A stretch of DNA of 64,000 bases, taken from the NCBI RefSeq assembly GCF_000003855.2, contig NW_003101681.1, positions 5,987,707 to 6,051,706 of the forward strand, given 5' to 3'. Position numbers and translations under genes: made by a program. This stretch comes from Blastomyces gilchristii SLH14081. Taxonomy: Eukaryota; Ascomycota; Eurotiomycetes; Onygenales; Ajellomycetaceae. The notes under the pieces were generated by a model, which was not told the DNA's origin, made no database searches, and worked only from the letters and a program-made list of their open reading frames with translations. Below are positions 48,487 to 62,693 of this stretch, piece after piece. Within the stretch, counting starts at the first letter, position 1. The number at the start of each line of letters is the position of its first letter.

Positions 48487-49149
48487 GAGCAGCTTGCAGC
48501 TCTTGAATCCCTTGTGAATCTCAAGTTTTGAGATTTCCTTTACTTTTGATGTTTTTCAGATGATATGATGTGGAAAAGAGATTAAACATGTGATGTATGA
48601 AAATGAATGAGATGTATATGATAACATTTGTCTTTTACAGCTGACTCTTACAGTTGATGACTAATTCATTATCTCTTTTCTTTTCTTACACTTTTTCTTT
48701 ATCTGCTAGTCACTACTCTTACATGATCTCTATATAATACAGTATTCAGTAACTAGATTCAGCAGCTTTTATCTTTTGTGATTCTGTCTTATGCATTATA
48801 CTGTCTCTCTTCACTCACTTAGATTACTACAGTGAACAGCTTATCAAAACTAATCTCATCTGATCTCTGAGTGTCTTCAGAGATTGAGATGACTTGATCT
48901 CACACATTTATAGATGTTTCAGATAGTTCATTCTCTGTGATCTTCACAATTGAACTAGTGTAAACAGTTAAATTCAACTCTGAATTTCTTTTTCTTCTGC
49001 AATCTGACTCATGTATAAGTCTGTCACTTTGAAACTGCTCTTTACTGTGTTATACTCACTATCTGCAGTATATTATCATACAATCAGCTACAGTCTCATC
49101 ACTTATTAAAGTATGACATTTGTCTGATTTCTTCATTGCTTCTCATTCT

Positions 49150-52100
49150 TTTCTTATAATTATGAAAAGATCAGAATAAGTAAGATCATCTGATTCATAA
49201 GTATCTATGATTTCTCTTATCTTGTGAGACTTTTCAATTATAAGTCTCTTCTTTTTCAACACTGATGATAGTATTGCAGATGATTATAATTCACTCAGGT
49301 CTTGTATCTTTGCTTTCACAAGTCATGAATCATTTATTAAGTTGTATAAGACTCATTCCTCTGATTCTTTCAATATGTATATTCTGAGAGAATGTGATTT
49401 GAGTATTTTATATGACTTAAATTATCTAGATTGAAACTTCTCAGAACTCTCATTGTATATGAGAACTCACATTCTTATCTTGAGACTCAATTTCTTAACT
49501 AGTGAGTCTCATATTCTTTTCAATTGAATTGCTCAGTTCAGAAGTAACTTATTAGCTTTTGCATGTATATAGCTGATCTCTTTCAATCTTGGTTCCACAT
49601 CTGTGACTGTTGCATTCACAACTGCTATTTTCTCTCTCATCTTTTCTGAAGCATTCTCTGAAATGCACAGATGCAATTCATACAACAGGTAGACTAATGA
49701 ACACTTGAAGACTGTATACTGCTGAATTCACATGACTAATAGCATCTGATCAAGATATTCATCTTATAATCTCATAGACTTGCTCACTAGATATTTCATC
49801 AGCATATTGTTCAAGATTTCATTCAAGCATTTCATCTTCTCATTCATCTGCAGATGATATAATGTTGTTCTACAATGTCTTGTCTGTAATTGGCCTATGA
49901 AATGCCTCACTGCTTCTTCTACAAGGTTCACACTGTTATCAGTTAGAATCTCACACAGCATTCCATAGTTGACATAGATCTCATTATGTAGAAACTTCAT
50001 CATCATCTTCTCTGTCACCTCTGAAACTGCTTTCATGACTGGTCAGTCAGTAGTGTAATCAATAGTAGTGATTATTCATCAATTTTCATTTGACATTTGC
50101 AGTAATATGTCTATGAGATTCATCTTTTATTGTTTGAATGATTGTATCATACACTTTATCTGATATTGTACTTTCTTATATTCTAACTCTTTCTTAGATT
50201 CTTTTGCAATCTGACAATTCAGACACTCATGAGTGTATATCTGAATGTTCTCAGTCATGCTCAACCAGTATACTCTTGATTTGAGTACACTCATGAGTCC
50301 AGGGCTTTCTAAGTGACTGAATTCCTTGTATATGTGAGTCACTAAGTTGCATCTAAATGAAGGTTCTAGATAGAGAGCTTCTGTATATTCTAGATCATGA
50401 TAAAGCATAACATCATTTTTCAATTTCCTCAGCTTGAAGTTCAGAAGCATCTCTTCTACTACTCTTATAAGATACTTATCATCTGACACCTTGCCATTCT
50501 TCAAGCAAGAGATCATAACATTCACTCATTCTGATTCCTTGCATTCTCTCAGCATGTTTAATGTGAACATTTCTTGTATCTAGTTCACAGAATTCTCATC
50601 CATGAAATTGAGTCTGCAACTGATTACATCAGGCATCACAGTGTTTAATCTCTTTCAGTATTTGATATGAAGATTATACACTTGAAACTCTGAGATTCAA
50701 CATGCTAAGCATTTGAAAGGTTTTATCATTGATTATAGATAGACAAGGCTTTCATAATCTGTGATCACTGTTGTTATATGCCTGTTGTTGATATATCTAT
50801 TCTACAACATCAGCACATGCTTGATTACTAGCAATTCCTTTTCATACACTGGGTAATTGAGCTCGGCGTCTGATAGTTTTCTATCATCATACATCACCAG
50901 ATGCAGCTTGCTGTTCTTGCTCATCTGTAGAAGAGTGTCTCTGATAGCTCATTTAAATATGTCTGTCTCAATGTAGAAAGGTTTATCACAATCTGATTGA
51001 ATAAGCACTGAGAATATTATTATACATTTTCTCAGGGTGAGAAAAGCCTCTTTGCACACAGCATTTCAGATGATTGAACAAAACTTCTTCTTTCACAGAT
51101 TTGCATTCATTTCTCTTAAGAGATCTGAGAGTGATGCAGATATTCATGCAAAATCCTTGATAAATCTACAGTAATATGAGACCAACTCAAGAAACTATTG
51201 TATATGATGTACATTTCTCAGCTACAGTCAATTTACTATAACATTCAATTTCTCTGAAATGAGATATATACAGCTATCACTCACTACATGTTCTACAAAC
51301 TTCAACTCTTCTGTTTCAAACACATACTTAATTGATTTAATGTAGAGCTTATACTCTGTCAGAGTTATAAGCACTTCATTGAGATGCTTCAGATATTCAT
51401 CATATAAGTTTGAAAAGACTAGAATGTCATTGAGATATACAAGGCATGAGATTTCATTCTGTTTATGAAGAATTGTATTCATCATCATTTGAAAGATGAC
51501 AGGCACATTTATCAGACTGAATGACATTGTCAGGAATTCAAACTTCTCTCATTATATATTAAACACAGTTTACAGGACTGATAGTTCATCTACACAGATC
51601 TGTCAGTATTCTGAGAGAAGATCAATTTTTGATAGATATCAGACATTTTCAACTGTATTCAACTGTTGTTGAATCTGTGATAATGAATATTCATTCTTGA
51701 TCATAAGCTTGTTAAGTGCTTGATAATCAATACACATTCATCACTCTTCATCTGCCTTTTTCATGAATAGAACTGGAAAGTCTCACATGCTTGATGAGAG
51801 TTGTATGAGATCACATTCTAGAAGGTCTGTGATCTGACACTTCTGTTCTTTGATGTGTGTTTGTGACAGAGGATACACATTCTGATTGACTGGTTTTGCA
51901 TCCTCTGTGTCAATCTCATGTACAAATCCTTGTTTCAGTGACAATTCCAGTGAAAGATCTGTTCAGAAGATGTTTTCATACTTCTTCAGAAGCTTCTTTA
52001 TATGCTTATTCTTCTGCATATCTTTTATCTTGGTTTTCTTCACTTCTGAGTCCTGTATGATATACAAGATACTTTCAGATAAGGTCTTGCAAATCATCCT

Positions 52101-53974
52101 CTTTACTTGTTAATATATAAGCAGATTTAATCCTTCTATATCAGAGACATGAAATGTTCTTCTCATATCAGTTGATAGAATTGTATGAACTGTTTTCTTC
52201 CTATCAGTCAATCATATATGACATGTACATCATTGAATCTGTGAATTGAATCTTTGAAATCAATTGAGTCTGAGAATAAGATTATATTTCACATTCTGCA
52301 GCTCTCACACTCAAATATAGCAAGATCATTCTTCAAAGTGCAAGAGAACTCTTACTCTTACAGATGATATCAAATATCAGTTATCAGATAATCTTATACA
52401 TCAGAGATTCTTCACTCAGCAGATCTCTTTCAGTCTTCAGATTATATAATCATTAATATATTATATAGAAGCTTCTGTGTCTGCTAACACTTTTATAGTC
52501 ATCTCTCAATTCTTACTCAAGTGTCTCTTATACATTAATATTTCAGGTCTCAAGACATTGAAATGAGCATTCACTTCATTCTCATCTACACCTCAGTCAG
52601 AAGCCTGCTTTCTCTTGACATTCACAGAATTCAGAGAGTTATCTAATACAGACATCTCTTTCACTTTGAAGATTTTTCATAGAATATCAGTGAGTGTCTT
52701 TAAGCTCACTGATTCTGCTAGTTTTTTAACTCTCTTGTTTCTCTTGACTGTGTATGCTGAGTGTAATCTTTTACATCATGATTTTGACATTCACAGTTGA
52801 AGCAAGCTTGATGCTCACAATATTAAGATTTTCACTCAGGGGATTCCTTCTTCAGAGAATTCAGCACTTTAGCAATGATATTCAGATCTAGATTCATCAC
52901 ATTCAGATGTGTGACTTGTATTATAGAAGTCTGATTATTCATTCTTCACTGAGATATACTTAATTACAGTATTTTCTGTTACAATTGACTCACTTGTTTC
53001 TATACAATGAGAATATTATATGTTTTCTTCACTGTGCCTGACTGTGAGATTAAGCAATTTCATTTCACTCTCAACTCAGGTGTAAGATCATGAATGAAGA
53101 TCTGTAAATAGAAAGATGTTAAAAGCTCTTCATTCAATGTGAGATAGTGTAAGCTGAAGTGTGTGAAGTATGATATAAGATCATTCACTAGTCTACACTC
53201 AGTGAAGCATTTGTAATACTTGTCTTATATATTCACTTTCTCAAAGTTGTACAAGATTCATTTGAAAAACTTATTTCATATTCATGAGAATGAATATTGC
53301 TTCAGATCTGTAAGATTCATCTTTTCATCAGTCATTTATAATGACTTCACTTTTTCACATAGAAACACAGCAGATCTTAAGACTTGTTGAAATTTCATTG
53401 ACTGTCTGTCTGTGAGTTCATATTTAATCTGATAATATAATTGTATCTGACTTAGCCAGCTGATTGCAGCATCATTTTTTCAGTCACTATCAAAGCTTGA
53501 TAACTTCAGCAGATCTCTCAGCTTAATGTATTTCATGCTCAGATTCTCATCCTGCACAGCAGTCTCTGATGATGTATATACTTCTGAAGAGGTCATGAAT
53601 AATTGTAGTGAGATCTTCAGGCTCAGTGTAGTTATCTGTCTGTATAAACATTCAATCTCCTGCTGCAGACCTAAGATCTGGTTTTCTCTATTCTTATTGA
53701 TGATGGTGATTATATCAGCGAGGCTCTTCATAGTAAATGCTTGATTCACAGTGAATATCAATTGTTGTTTGACTTTCATCTCAGTCTGCCACTGCATACA
53801 CAAGGCCTCAATCTCATTTAGAATCCTCATACACATACAGAGCTTCAATTTCAGTTCAGTGATTTCAGCTGCTTTTCTTACTGCTTCAAGTAAATTCTCT
53901 GAGGGGTTCTGCATATCTTTCAGTTCAGATAGCAGAGAAGAGTGTTATTCATATTGACTAGAAGAGATATTCAT
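49150..53974 (-). pseudogene. Gypsy-3 Gag-Pol, interrupted
   Basis: Minus strand from a start codon at 53974. Gag has a 144-codon open part (53914-53480), rich in Leu, Glu and Gln and probably coiled coil. Reverse transcriptase at 51.53-51.23 kb: NVPVIFQMMMN, CLVYLNDILVFS (YLDD in active elements), FVEHVVS. Integrase zinc domain at 50.53-50.13 kb (HIYKEFSHLESPGLM, CLNCQIAK) and core at 50.04-49.76 kb (YGMLCEILTDN, HCRTTLYHLQMNEK). The C-terminal part fades near 49.15 kb. No chromodomain found. Confidence 0.86.
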
Positions 53975-54399
53975 TTCAGTGATTTCTTGTTAATTGTATA
54001 ATATCTATTGTTATATCATTATATTATTATATCACTATATTGTTATATCACTATATTGTTATATGATTTCTGTTATCATTGTATGACTCTGATGATGGCC
54101 ATCTCTTCTTTTATCTCTTTAAGTGAAGAGCAGTCTTCTTTGAATCTGGTTCACTGCTCTCATTTCTTTTCTCACACCTCATCTGTTTGTATATGTGACA
54201 TTCACCTGAGTGTGAAGTTTTTCCTCAACAAGTGAAGCAGTATTAATTGAATGCTCTTCTGCTCATCACTCTTTGTACACTATCTTTTGAGACATTCTAG
54301 AATCACACTGACATGATAACTATGAATCACTTTGTAGATGAAATTATCACACTCTGAAGAAGCCTGCACTTCTCACTGATTTTTAGACATGCTACCAGA

Positions 54400-54573
54400 T
54401 GTCATTCAAAGGTCTTTTTCCCAGCATACAATTACAGGTGTACGCCGGCTTCTTATATATCATAATATCATACACTAAATTAATTAGTGGCCGCTATGGC
54501 CCCTTTACACTTGTAAGCAAGTTCAGAAGCGGCCGCATTATTATCCGACGGTCGTACGTTCTTCCGAACCACA
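54400..54573 (-). repeat. Gypsy-3 5' LTR, 174 bp
   Basis: Largely unmutated (GCGGCCGC, CCGACGGTCGTACG). Its partner at 46324 has C-to-T and G-to-A changes at several of the same sites. Confidence 0.9.
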
Positions 54574-54577
54574 TGAT

Positions 54578-57500
54578 GAGTGATATTATAGATAAAGAAA
54601 ATGAGTTTGATACTATACAGCTCATAAATATCTATAATGAACAGTCATTGAAGGAAAATAACAATATCTGAACAATTGATAGAGAATTTCTGAATATAAC
54701 TTCATCAAGAAACTCTATAATTGCAGGAGATTTCAATGCACATCATCTCTGATGAAATTCAGAATGCAAGAGAGCAGTGAGAGCTGATAATCTGATTGAA
54801 TGAATGTTTGAGCATTCAATAGATTTGATTAATAAGTCTGATTAACAAACATTCTTTAGAAAAGGCATGAAACAGAAATCTATTATAGATCTAACCTTCA
54901 TGTCACAAAATCTAATGAAAAGAAGACTTGTAAACTGATTTATTGATTCAAATGAGATATTAGAATCAGATCATGAGATTATTCAATTTGATATTGAACT
55001 GAGTGAAAAACAAATGAGTGAAAATCCTCTTCTCTCTAATCAGTTTAACTTTGAAAAAGCTGATTGAAAAGCAGTTGAAGAAAGCATAAAACTGTTAAAA
55101 TCTGCAAGGCAGAATGAGCTATATTGAAATTCTGGTCAAGATATCTCAAATGAAATGCTTGAGAATAGAGTGAAGCTTATTACATCTATTATTCTAACAA
55201 GTGTTAGAGATAATATTTCAAAGAGAAAATCTTCTGAGTATTCAAAATCTTGATGAAATGAGAATATCTCATCTAAAAGAAAAGCATTAGCTACTGCTAG
55301 AAGAGATTGAAAGAATGATGTAATATCTAATGAAGAGTTTAAAGCTGTCAGAAATGAATATTTTTCAGATATTAAAAGAGCTAAAACAGACTACTGAAAT
55401 AAATTTCTTGAAGAAGCATAAGAGAAGGAAGTTTTTAAAGCTTTTAACTATACTAAAACAAGAAGTGTAGTAAAACTTCCAGTCTTAGAATATGAGTTTC
55501 AGAATGAATCATATACAGCAAACTCTTTTGAGAAAAAATGTCAAGCTTTTATGAGAATTCTCTTTCAGAACTCACCAGATTCAGATTCAGATTCAGAGGA
55601 AGAGAATATATCACTTCTCAACTACATTGATAAAAATAACTGAGAATGGCCTGATCTTACACAAGATGAATTAGAGTCAGCTATCTTCTCAAGTTCTGTT
55701 AAAACTGCTGCAGAGCCTGATTCAATTAATCACTTGATTATTCAAAATACATATTCCTACTTAAAGAATGAATATTTTGAGCTCTTTTTCAATCTCTTGA
55801 AAAATGAATATCATTCTGAATGCTGGAGAGAAGCCACTGGAGTGATTCTTGCAAAACCTAATAGAAAAACTTCAATTTCTAAGTCATATAGAGTAATATC
55901 TCTATTAAACTGTCTAGAAAAGATTTTGGAAAAGATAATAGCTACTTAACCATCTTTTATAAGCTCTATTAATAACTCTCTTTTATTCAGTGAATAAATG
56001 AGAGATAGAAAACAATGTTCTGCAATTGACACTATTCTCTCAGTTGTTCATGATATTCAAATAGCAAAGCATGAAGATCTGGTCTCAACTGCAGTTTTTA
56101 TTGACATAAAGAAAGCATTTAATCATGTTTTAAAGTCAAAGTTAATTCAGACTTTGAAGATGTTAAAAATGCCACTTTCTCTAATAAAATGAGTTAACTG
56201 TTTTATATTTAAAAGAATCATATAACTTTTCTTTGATGGAATGAAATAAGACAAGACTGAGATAAAAATAGAAGTATCACAAGAATCTTCAATCTCATCT
56301 ATTTTATTTGCAATATACACTGCATATCTATTCAAAGATAGAAATATAAGAATAGTATAGTCTCTGAGTTATATGAATGATATTAGTCTAGTCTACAGCT
56401 CAAAAACTATCAAAGAAAAATTGAAAATGATTGAAGAAGCTGCAAAGAAAATCTTTATTAGAGCAGATATTAATCAAATTCAATTTGATATGAATAAAAC
56501 TGAGTTAATTCATTTATTTTCTAGATTCAATGAGAAAGAACTATCTCTAACTCTTTTAAATAGAGAGATTAAACCCAGTGTAAATGTCAAATAATTAGAA
56601 GTATAATTAAACTCCAAGTTGAATTTTAAATATCACATTCAACAAAGAACTGTCAAGACAGAAAGGCTATTGAACAACATAATCAGACTATCAAATACAG
56701 AGACAGATCTATTCTTCCAGACTATGAGACAGTTATATGTAGCCTGTATTACATCAGTAGCTGATTATGAAGTTCAAGTTTGATGAAATAATCAAGAGAA
56801 TTTCACTGAACTCTTTCAAAGTCTGCAAAACAGAGTCTTGAGAAGAATTCTAGAAGCATTCAAATCATCTTCTATTAAAGCAATGAAAATTGAAGCTTCA
56901 ATTCCTTCTTCTGCTATTAGATTTGAAAAGACCTGTATAAACTATACACTGAGAGTTATAAAGATGAGCTCAAATCATATAATCAGAGAAAGAGTCTCTT
57001 CTTCATTTTCATTAATTACCTCTGGAAATGAACTGGATTGAAATAGATTTCTTGATTGAAATGAAAATAATTCTTTAAAGAAAATGTCTTCTCAACTTTA
57101 CAGACTATGCTCTCTGATTAAAAATCAATTTTCTTCTTTAAATATTGAAAAAGTGAATCATGAGAAGTTATCTCTCTGAAGAGAAAAGCTTGAATCTCTT
57201 ATAGACTTATAAATAAGTGAACTATCAAAAGAGAAAGAATATGAACAGCATTTGAAGAGAATTTCTACAATCAATATAAAAGACTCTATTCTGATTTATT
57301 CAGATGACTCAAAAAATGAGAACCTGAATAGATTAGGCACAGGCATTGCTTATACTGAAGATAATATCAATTTTATCTCAGATTTCTGAAATCTAGACTG
57401 TGAATCTGAAGTCTTTGATGCTGAACTATTTGCAATAGTGAAAGCTTTCAAACTCATAGAAATAAAATCTCATAAAAGAGGAAATAGTTTGAAAGAGACA

Positions 57501-58223
57501 TGAATATTCTCTGATAGTCAAGCTGCTTTAAAAAGACTTAGAAATAGTCAGATTCATAATGATCAAATGAATCTTGAACTGATCTTAAACTCTGTTTTGA
57601 AAATTCAAAAGAGAAGAATATCAAAGCTGATAATTTATCTGCACTAAGTTCCTGCTCATATAAATATTCATGATAATAAATTGGCTGATTCAGCTGCAAA
57701 AAAGAGTGCAGAATTAAGCAGATCTATTCAAAAAATTATGTCCTGGTCTTTTATAAAGAGAAAAATAAAAGAATCTTGTTTAGACAAGTGAAATGAAAGC
57801 TGGCAGAAACAAAAGAAGAGTATACATTATTCAAGATTTGAAACAAAACCCAAGTGGAAATCTTGTTTAATTAAATGTAAAAAGAAAATATTCTCATCTA
57901 TAATACAGCTGAAACTAGAACATGGCTATTTCAAATCTTATATACAAAGATTTGATGATAGATTTAACTCAATAGAATGCTCATTCTGCAATGCAAATGA
58001 GAATTCTGAGCATATTGTAATGCACTGTGCATTATACAATAATCTCAGAGCCAGATTGAAAGAGAAGTATAATCTAAATCAATTAAATATGAGATTCTTA
58101 TTCTCAACTGAGACAGGAATTAAATACTTAATAGACTTTCTATCAGAAACTCAAGCAGCTATAAGAAAATGACTAAATTCAGAATTATCTGAATATGAAG
58201 AGGGGAAAATCAATCAGATATAG
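54578..58223 (+). pseudogene. LINE-C ORF2, main part
   Basis: Remaining 3646 nt of ORF2: endonuclease (IIAGDFNAHHL), reverse transcriptase (EPDSINHLII, SYMNDI), RNase H (IYSDDS) and C-terminal zinc finger CSFCN with HIVMHC. The pieces around 55734-55949 and 55998-56192 are open and well preserved (CWREATGVILAKPNRK). Ends TAG at 58221. Confidence 0.9.
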
Positions 58224-58608
58224 TCTGTTAAAACAGCTATACACTATCTTTTAATAATTTGTTTTGTTACAGTCTCTCTTTACTTTATCTTTTCCTTTTA
58301 ATTTCTTTCTATCTATCTATTTAATGTGTCTATCTTTAAGACTGTGTTCTCTTTCTCTTTTCCTTTGTCATGATATTGTCAAATGATTTCAAAGTATCAG
58401 AAGATGTTAAAACACTGCAATTTGTAAACAGTTTTTGTATTCTAGGCTGGAATTTTCTGATTTTGCATATCTGAAATTGATGAATGTATAATAGTTAACT
58501 TTACAGATATAGGAAAACCTCTGAGAACTAAAAGTTCTCAGGTAGATGTCATAGTCTCTGACTGCATACATCTATAATTGAAGAATAATAATAATAATAA
58601 CTCTCAGT

Positions 58609-61600
58609 GTTATAGAGAGTAGTTGTACAGACTTCTTTTCTCTCTCTTCTCTCTTCTCTCACAGAGAATTGAGAGACTCTTCAGTCAATCTCTTTATAAC
58701 ACTCAGTCTGAGTATTTTATAAAGCTTTTCTGTCTTCTCTAGTCTCTCTGTATCTATCATTCTGATCTTCTTAACATAGTCTGATCTGTGAGAGAGTCTG
58801 TCTGCTGAGTTCTTGATTTTCTTAATATACTCTATCTTAAATCAGAACTCACTCAGTCTCTGAGCTCAGTAAATCTGCTGCTGTGAGAGTTTCTTAATTG
58901 AAGTAAACTGTTATAAGCTATTATAATCAGTTCTAATAGTAATCACTGTTACAAGGCTCTCAAAGTAGTGATATCAGTGATGAAAGAATTTCACTATTAT
59001 AAAAAGCTCTTAATTATGAATATTATAGTTGATCTCTGCAGATTACATCTTCTATAAGAAAAAGATCACTGAAGCTTAGTTCTCATTTAACTGTAGTTAT
59101 AAGATTATTTCTGAAATTACAAAGAAGAAGACATCTATCTTCAATCTAATTAAGAGTAAGAGATTAAAGTGAAATGATATCACTGTATCTGTGAATATCT
59201 ATTTCAATTTTACAAAGACTCTGTAAGCTTCTAAGATAAGAAAGTTCTTACAGCTCTCTCTTCTTAATAATCTTTTCATTCTCTGTTTATGAAATGACTT
59301 CTTCTTATTTTCACTCTTCAGTATATCTATAAGAGTTAAGAAGATTCTTATGAATATAAAGATAAATCATCTATAGAAATTCATAAAACTCAGAAAGATC
59401 TGAATCTTATAAATACTAGTTAACTCTGATTATAATAGAATAATCTTAACTTACAAAGGTTTCATCTGAATATCATCTGTGATAATTATATATTCTAGAA
59501 AATTAATCTGACAGGCACTGAAGTTGTACTTTATAAGCTTAATATACAGTTCTATCTCATCTAGAGCTTTTAATACACTTTATACATGCTCAGTATGTTC
59601 TTTCTTCTTTATAAAGTACATTATCATATTATTTAGATATATTATTATAAAGACATTTAGATATACATGAAGTATTTTATTAATAAAAGACTGAAATATC
59701 ACAGAGATATTAGTCAAATCAAAAGACATTACTAGATATTTAAATAATTTCAGTGCAGTTCTAAAGACAGTCTTTTATTCATTTCTAAACTGTATTCACA
59801 GCTATGTATATACATTGATCACATTCAGTTATATGAATATGACAGCTTCTATGAGACAGTTGATTATATTCTCAATCAGAGATAGAAGATAGTGACTCTT
59901 TATTATCTTGAAGTTCAGATTGTAATAGTCTATATACAATCTAAGATCTTCATTCTTCTTCTTCATGAATATCACAGAGACTTTCACAGAGATCTGTGAA
60001 GATTGAATAAAGTTATTCTTCAGATTCTTCTCTACATAGATCTGTAAGATCTCTGTTATAATAAGAGAGCTTATAGATTAATCTTCAGAAGAGTTTCTAC
60101 TCTTCTATCAAATCTATTATCAGATTCTTCTTATAATAAGAAGAAAGCTCAGCTGTCTTTACTGAGCTGAATATCTCTGTAAGATCTTTATATTTCTCTG
60201 ATATCTGAAGCTCAGTTTTCATGACTACAAAGTTCTCAGACATTTACAAAGTTATTATATAGATAAGCTTGTCTTCTCTAATCAACTCTGCAGTATTAAC
60301 TGATTCTATCTCTGTAAGTAAGTCTATCAACACTGATTGAAAGTATAAACCTGACTTACAGACAGTTATGTGCAGAGTATGTCTTTGAAGTTATATAAGT
60401 TTTAAGTACATATTATCTGTGATGTCTGTGATAATTACAGTTTCTGTAAATCTTCTTCAGATTCTGAAGAGATCTTGCAATTCAATGATAACTCTTATAA
60501 GTCTCTCAGTTCTCAGGTCTGAGTTCTCACACTCTGCTTATTACAAGAGCAGATTCTCAGTTTTCATCACTCGGCTTATTTACTTCTTGAGCTTTAGAGA
60601 TACTACAGTGATCTGAGATTCTGAGTTTATCAATACTTTTCATACTTATGAGACAGCAGTATCATGATGCAGTCTCTTCTTATAAGTAAGTATTTTCATT
60701 GAGAGAGTAACAGATTCAGATGTCAGCTTCAAGACTCTTAAAAAGGCTGTTACTGACTCTGTCTGTGACTTCTTAAATTTCTATTTTAATTTATCTGAAC
60801 AGTTTGTGCAGAGATATTCTGATTTAGAATAGATAAAGTAGAGACTCTTTTTCTTAATCTCTCTATTATACACTCTATTTATAAGAGCTTATAAAGCTCT
60901 CTCTCTCTGCTCAGTAGTCAGACACAAATCTCTCTGTGTCTTATCATCTTTTTCTGATAAATCTGTTCTCTGTTATTTTGACTCTTACAGAGTCAGTTGA
61001 TGATCTGCTCTCTGTAAGTCTGTGACTCTCACAGTGATCTGTAAGCAGTGAATAAGAGTTATCAGTTTCTTCAGAGTTAAGAACTTAGAGTCTTACTTAA
61101 TGAGCTTATTCTACATATCTTTATTCAGTCTCTTTATAAATATTATCATTCAGATATTGTTCCAGGGCTCTGTTTTCACAGATCTCAATTTATATCATAA
61201 TTTTATAAAGTGCTGTGAGTAGTCTTTATCAGATTTCTTATCTCTTTTTCTAATATTGATGATTGCAGCTCAGATGTTCTCTGTTCAGCTTGTAAAGTTT
61301 CTCAACTTATTCTCTAGATAGATCTTGAGAACAGATTAGTGAAATCTCTCATAATTATTCTCTAGATAATTCAGTCAGTTCTTGACTTTAGTGTAGTAGA
61401 GATCTGTTATTATATAGATAACAGCTTCTTCATCTTTCATGTCATACAGCTGAGCTTGTAAGTCAATTTTAAATACAAACTTGTAAAAGCTTTTATAGAT
61501 TGTAATTCAGTAAGTGACCTTAAGTAATCACAGCTTAAGAAAGTTTCTTTTCAGTTCATAGATATCTCTGAAGATTATGTCTAGAGACTCAGTTCAAGAG

Positions 61601-61898
61601 TGTTTACAGATAGTAAACATTTCTTATAGAAAAATAGCTTAATCTTACAGAAGATGCTTAAGAATATTCTTCACTGAGATTGATTTATTTATCAGTTCAG
61701 AGAATTCCTCTGTCACAGATGTAGAGAATGATGTTTTATAAGTGATTAATAAGTTCTCTGAGACTTCTTCTATGAAGATAATTTATAGCTCAGATGACTG
61801 CTTCTGAGTGTCTGTAGTAGAGTTTACAGAGATTGAAGTATGTGAGTTTCTAGTTCTTTAAGTCATAACAGATGATTGCTGACTGACTGAGCTTGAAA
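58609..61898 (-). pseudogene. Gypsy-1 Gag and reverse transcriptase segment
   Basis: Minus strand: Gag in about 61.8-60.9 kb (no motif certain) and reverse transcriptase near 59.97-59.87 kb reading FMKKKNEDLRLYIDY then NLNFKIIKSHYLLS, the gypsy motif 2. Many stops. No convincing primer-binding site next to the LTR; the inner flank reads TTTCAAGCTCAG on the minus strand. Confidence 0.72.
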
Positions 61899-62156
61899 TG
61901 TAAGAATAAGTGCTTACAGGTGATTATTCAGATGTTTGCAGCTTGACATGATATATACTGTTAACTACTAGAAGTATTTACAGTAGAGAGATAAAATGTA
62001 GAGATTAAATGTATATTAGCATTCAAGCTGAGTTATAAATAGTATTCATGAACTTCAGTCTATATAGTTGTGTGTAGTCAAGAGCTGCTAACTCTATTAG
62101 TTACACAAGAGATAGAAATAGAGGTAAAGAATCCGCGGGGAGCAGAATTTCTTACA
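61899..62156 (-). repeat. Gypsy-1 5' LTR, 258 bp
   Basis: Partner of 21969-22226, identical in length. Its last 30 bp (CCGCGGGGAGCAG) are unmutated where the other copy reads TCACAGAGAGTGA. Confidence 0.9.
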
Positions 62157-62161
62157 GATTC

Positions 62162-62693
62162 AGCTGTGAAAAAGAATTCAGAATTAAGCAGATCTATTCA
62201 AAAAATTATATTCTGATCTTTTATAAAGAGAAAAATAAAAGAATCTTATTTAGATAAGTGAAATGAAAGCTAGCAGAAATAAAAGAAGAGTATGCATTAT
62301 TCAAGATTTAAAACAAAACTCAAGTGAAAATCTTGTTTAATTAAATATAAAAAGAAAATATTCTCATCTATAATACAGCTGAAACTAGAACATAGCTATT
62401 TCAAATCTTATATATAAAGATTTGATGATAGATTTAATTCAATAGAATGCTTATTCTGCAATGCAAATGAGAATTCTAAGTATATTATAATATACTGTGC
62501 ATTATACAATAGTCTCAGAGTCAGATTGAAAGAGAAGTATAATCTAAATCAATTAAATATGAGATTCTGATTCTCAAGTGAGACAGAAATTAAATACTTA
62601 ATAGACTTTCTATCAGAAACTCAAGCAGCTATAAGAAAATGACTAAATTCTGAAATATCTGAATATGAAGAGAAGGAAATTAATCAAATATAG
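62162..62693 (+). pseudogene. LINE-A ORF2, 3' part
   Basis: Continues from 21968 after the second GATTC: end of RNase H, then the C-terminal zinc finger, ending TAG at 62691. The 532 nt plus 3425 nt upstream give 3957 nt, in frame. The 3' UTR follows to about 63053. Confidence 0.85.

Larger units (their letters stand above)
46324..54573 (-). mobile_element. Gypsy-3 LTR retrotransposon, 8250 bp
   Basis: LTRs TGTCATTC to CACA. Target duplication TGGT (46320-46323) and TGAT (54574-54577), one later G-to-A change; the empty site is GATATTCTGGTGAGTG in LINE-B. On the minus strand: 5' LTR at the right, a candidate primer-binding site TGGTAGCATG two bases inside it, Gag, reverse transcriptase, RNase H, integrase, then an unusually long 3' region of about 2.6 kb, a purine tract GAGGGAGAA at 46518-46527, and the 3' LTR. 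Less mutated than gypsy-1 and gypsy-2, but broken. Confidence 0.92.
42779..58598 (+). mobile_element. LINE-C, full-length, split by gypsy-3
   Basis: Target duplication AACTCTCAGT at 42769-42778 and 58599-58608, in gypsy-1. The 5' leader matches LINE-B. ORF1 is 44376-45977. ORF2 starts at 46007, is cut at 46323 and resumes at 54578; without gypsy-3 it is 3963 nt, identical in length to LINE-B ORF2. Ends in (AAT)n. Confidence 0.92.
21969..62156 (-). mobile_element. Gypsy-1 (chromodomain-type LTR retrotransposon) with nested insertions
   Basis: Bounded by two 258-bp LTRs (TGTAAGAATAAG to ATTTCTTACA) with a perfect target duplication GATTC (21964-21968 and 62157-62161) in LINE-A ORF2. Its own DNA is 21969-23434, 40539-42768 and 58609-62156, about 7.2 kb. 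Gypsy-2 sits between the first two parts and LINE-C between the last two. In minus orientation the order is Gag, reverse transcriptase (near 59.9 kb), integrase (near 42.1 kb), chromodomain (near 41.3 kb), then a 3' region. A purine tract flanks the 3' LTR. Fully defective. Confidence 0.9.

Noticed and set aside
18544..58223. TGA read as tryptophan (an altered genetic code) in the LINE ORFs
   Set aside because: TAA and TAG also interrupt the same frames at Gln positions, and the intact host gene at 1709-5843 uses TGG for Trp. The pattern is G-to-A mutation.
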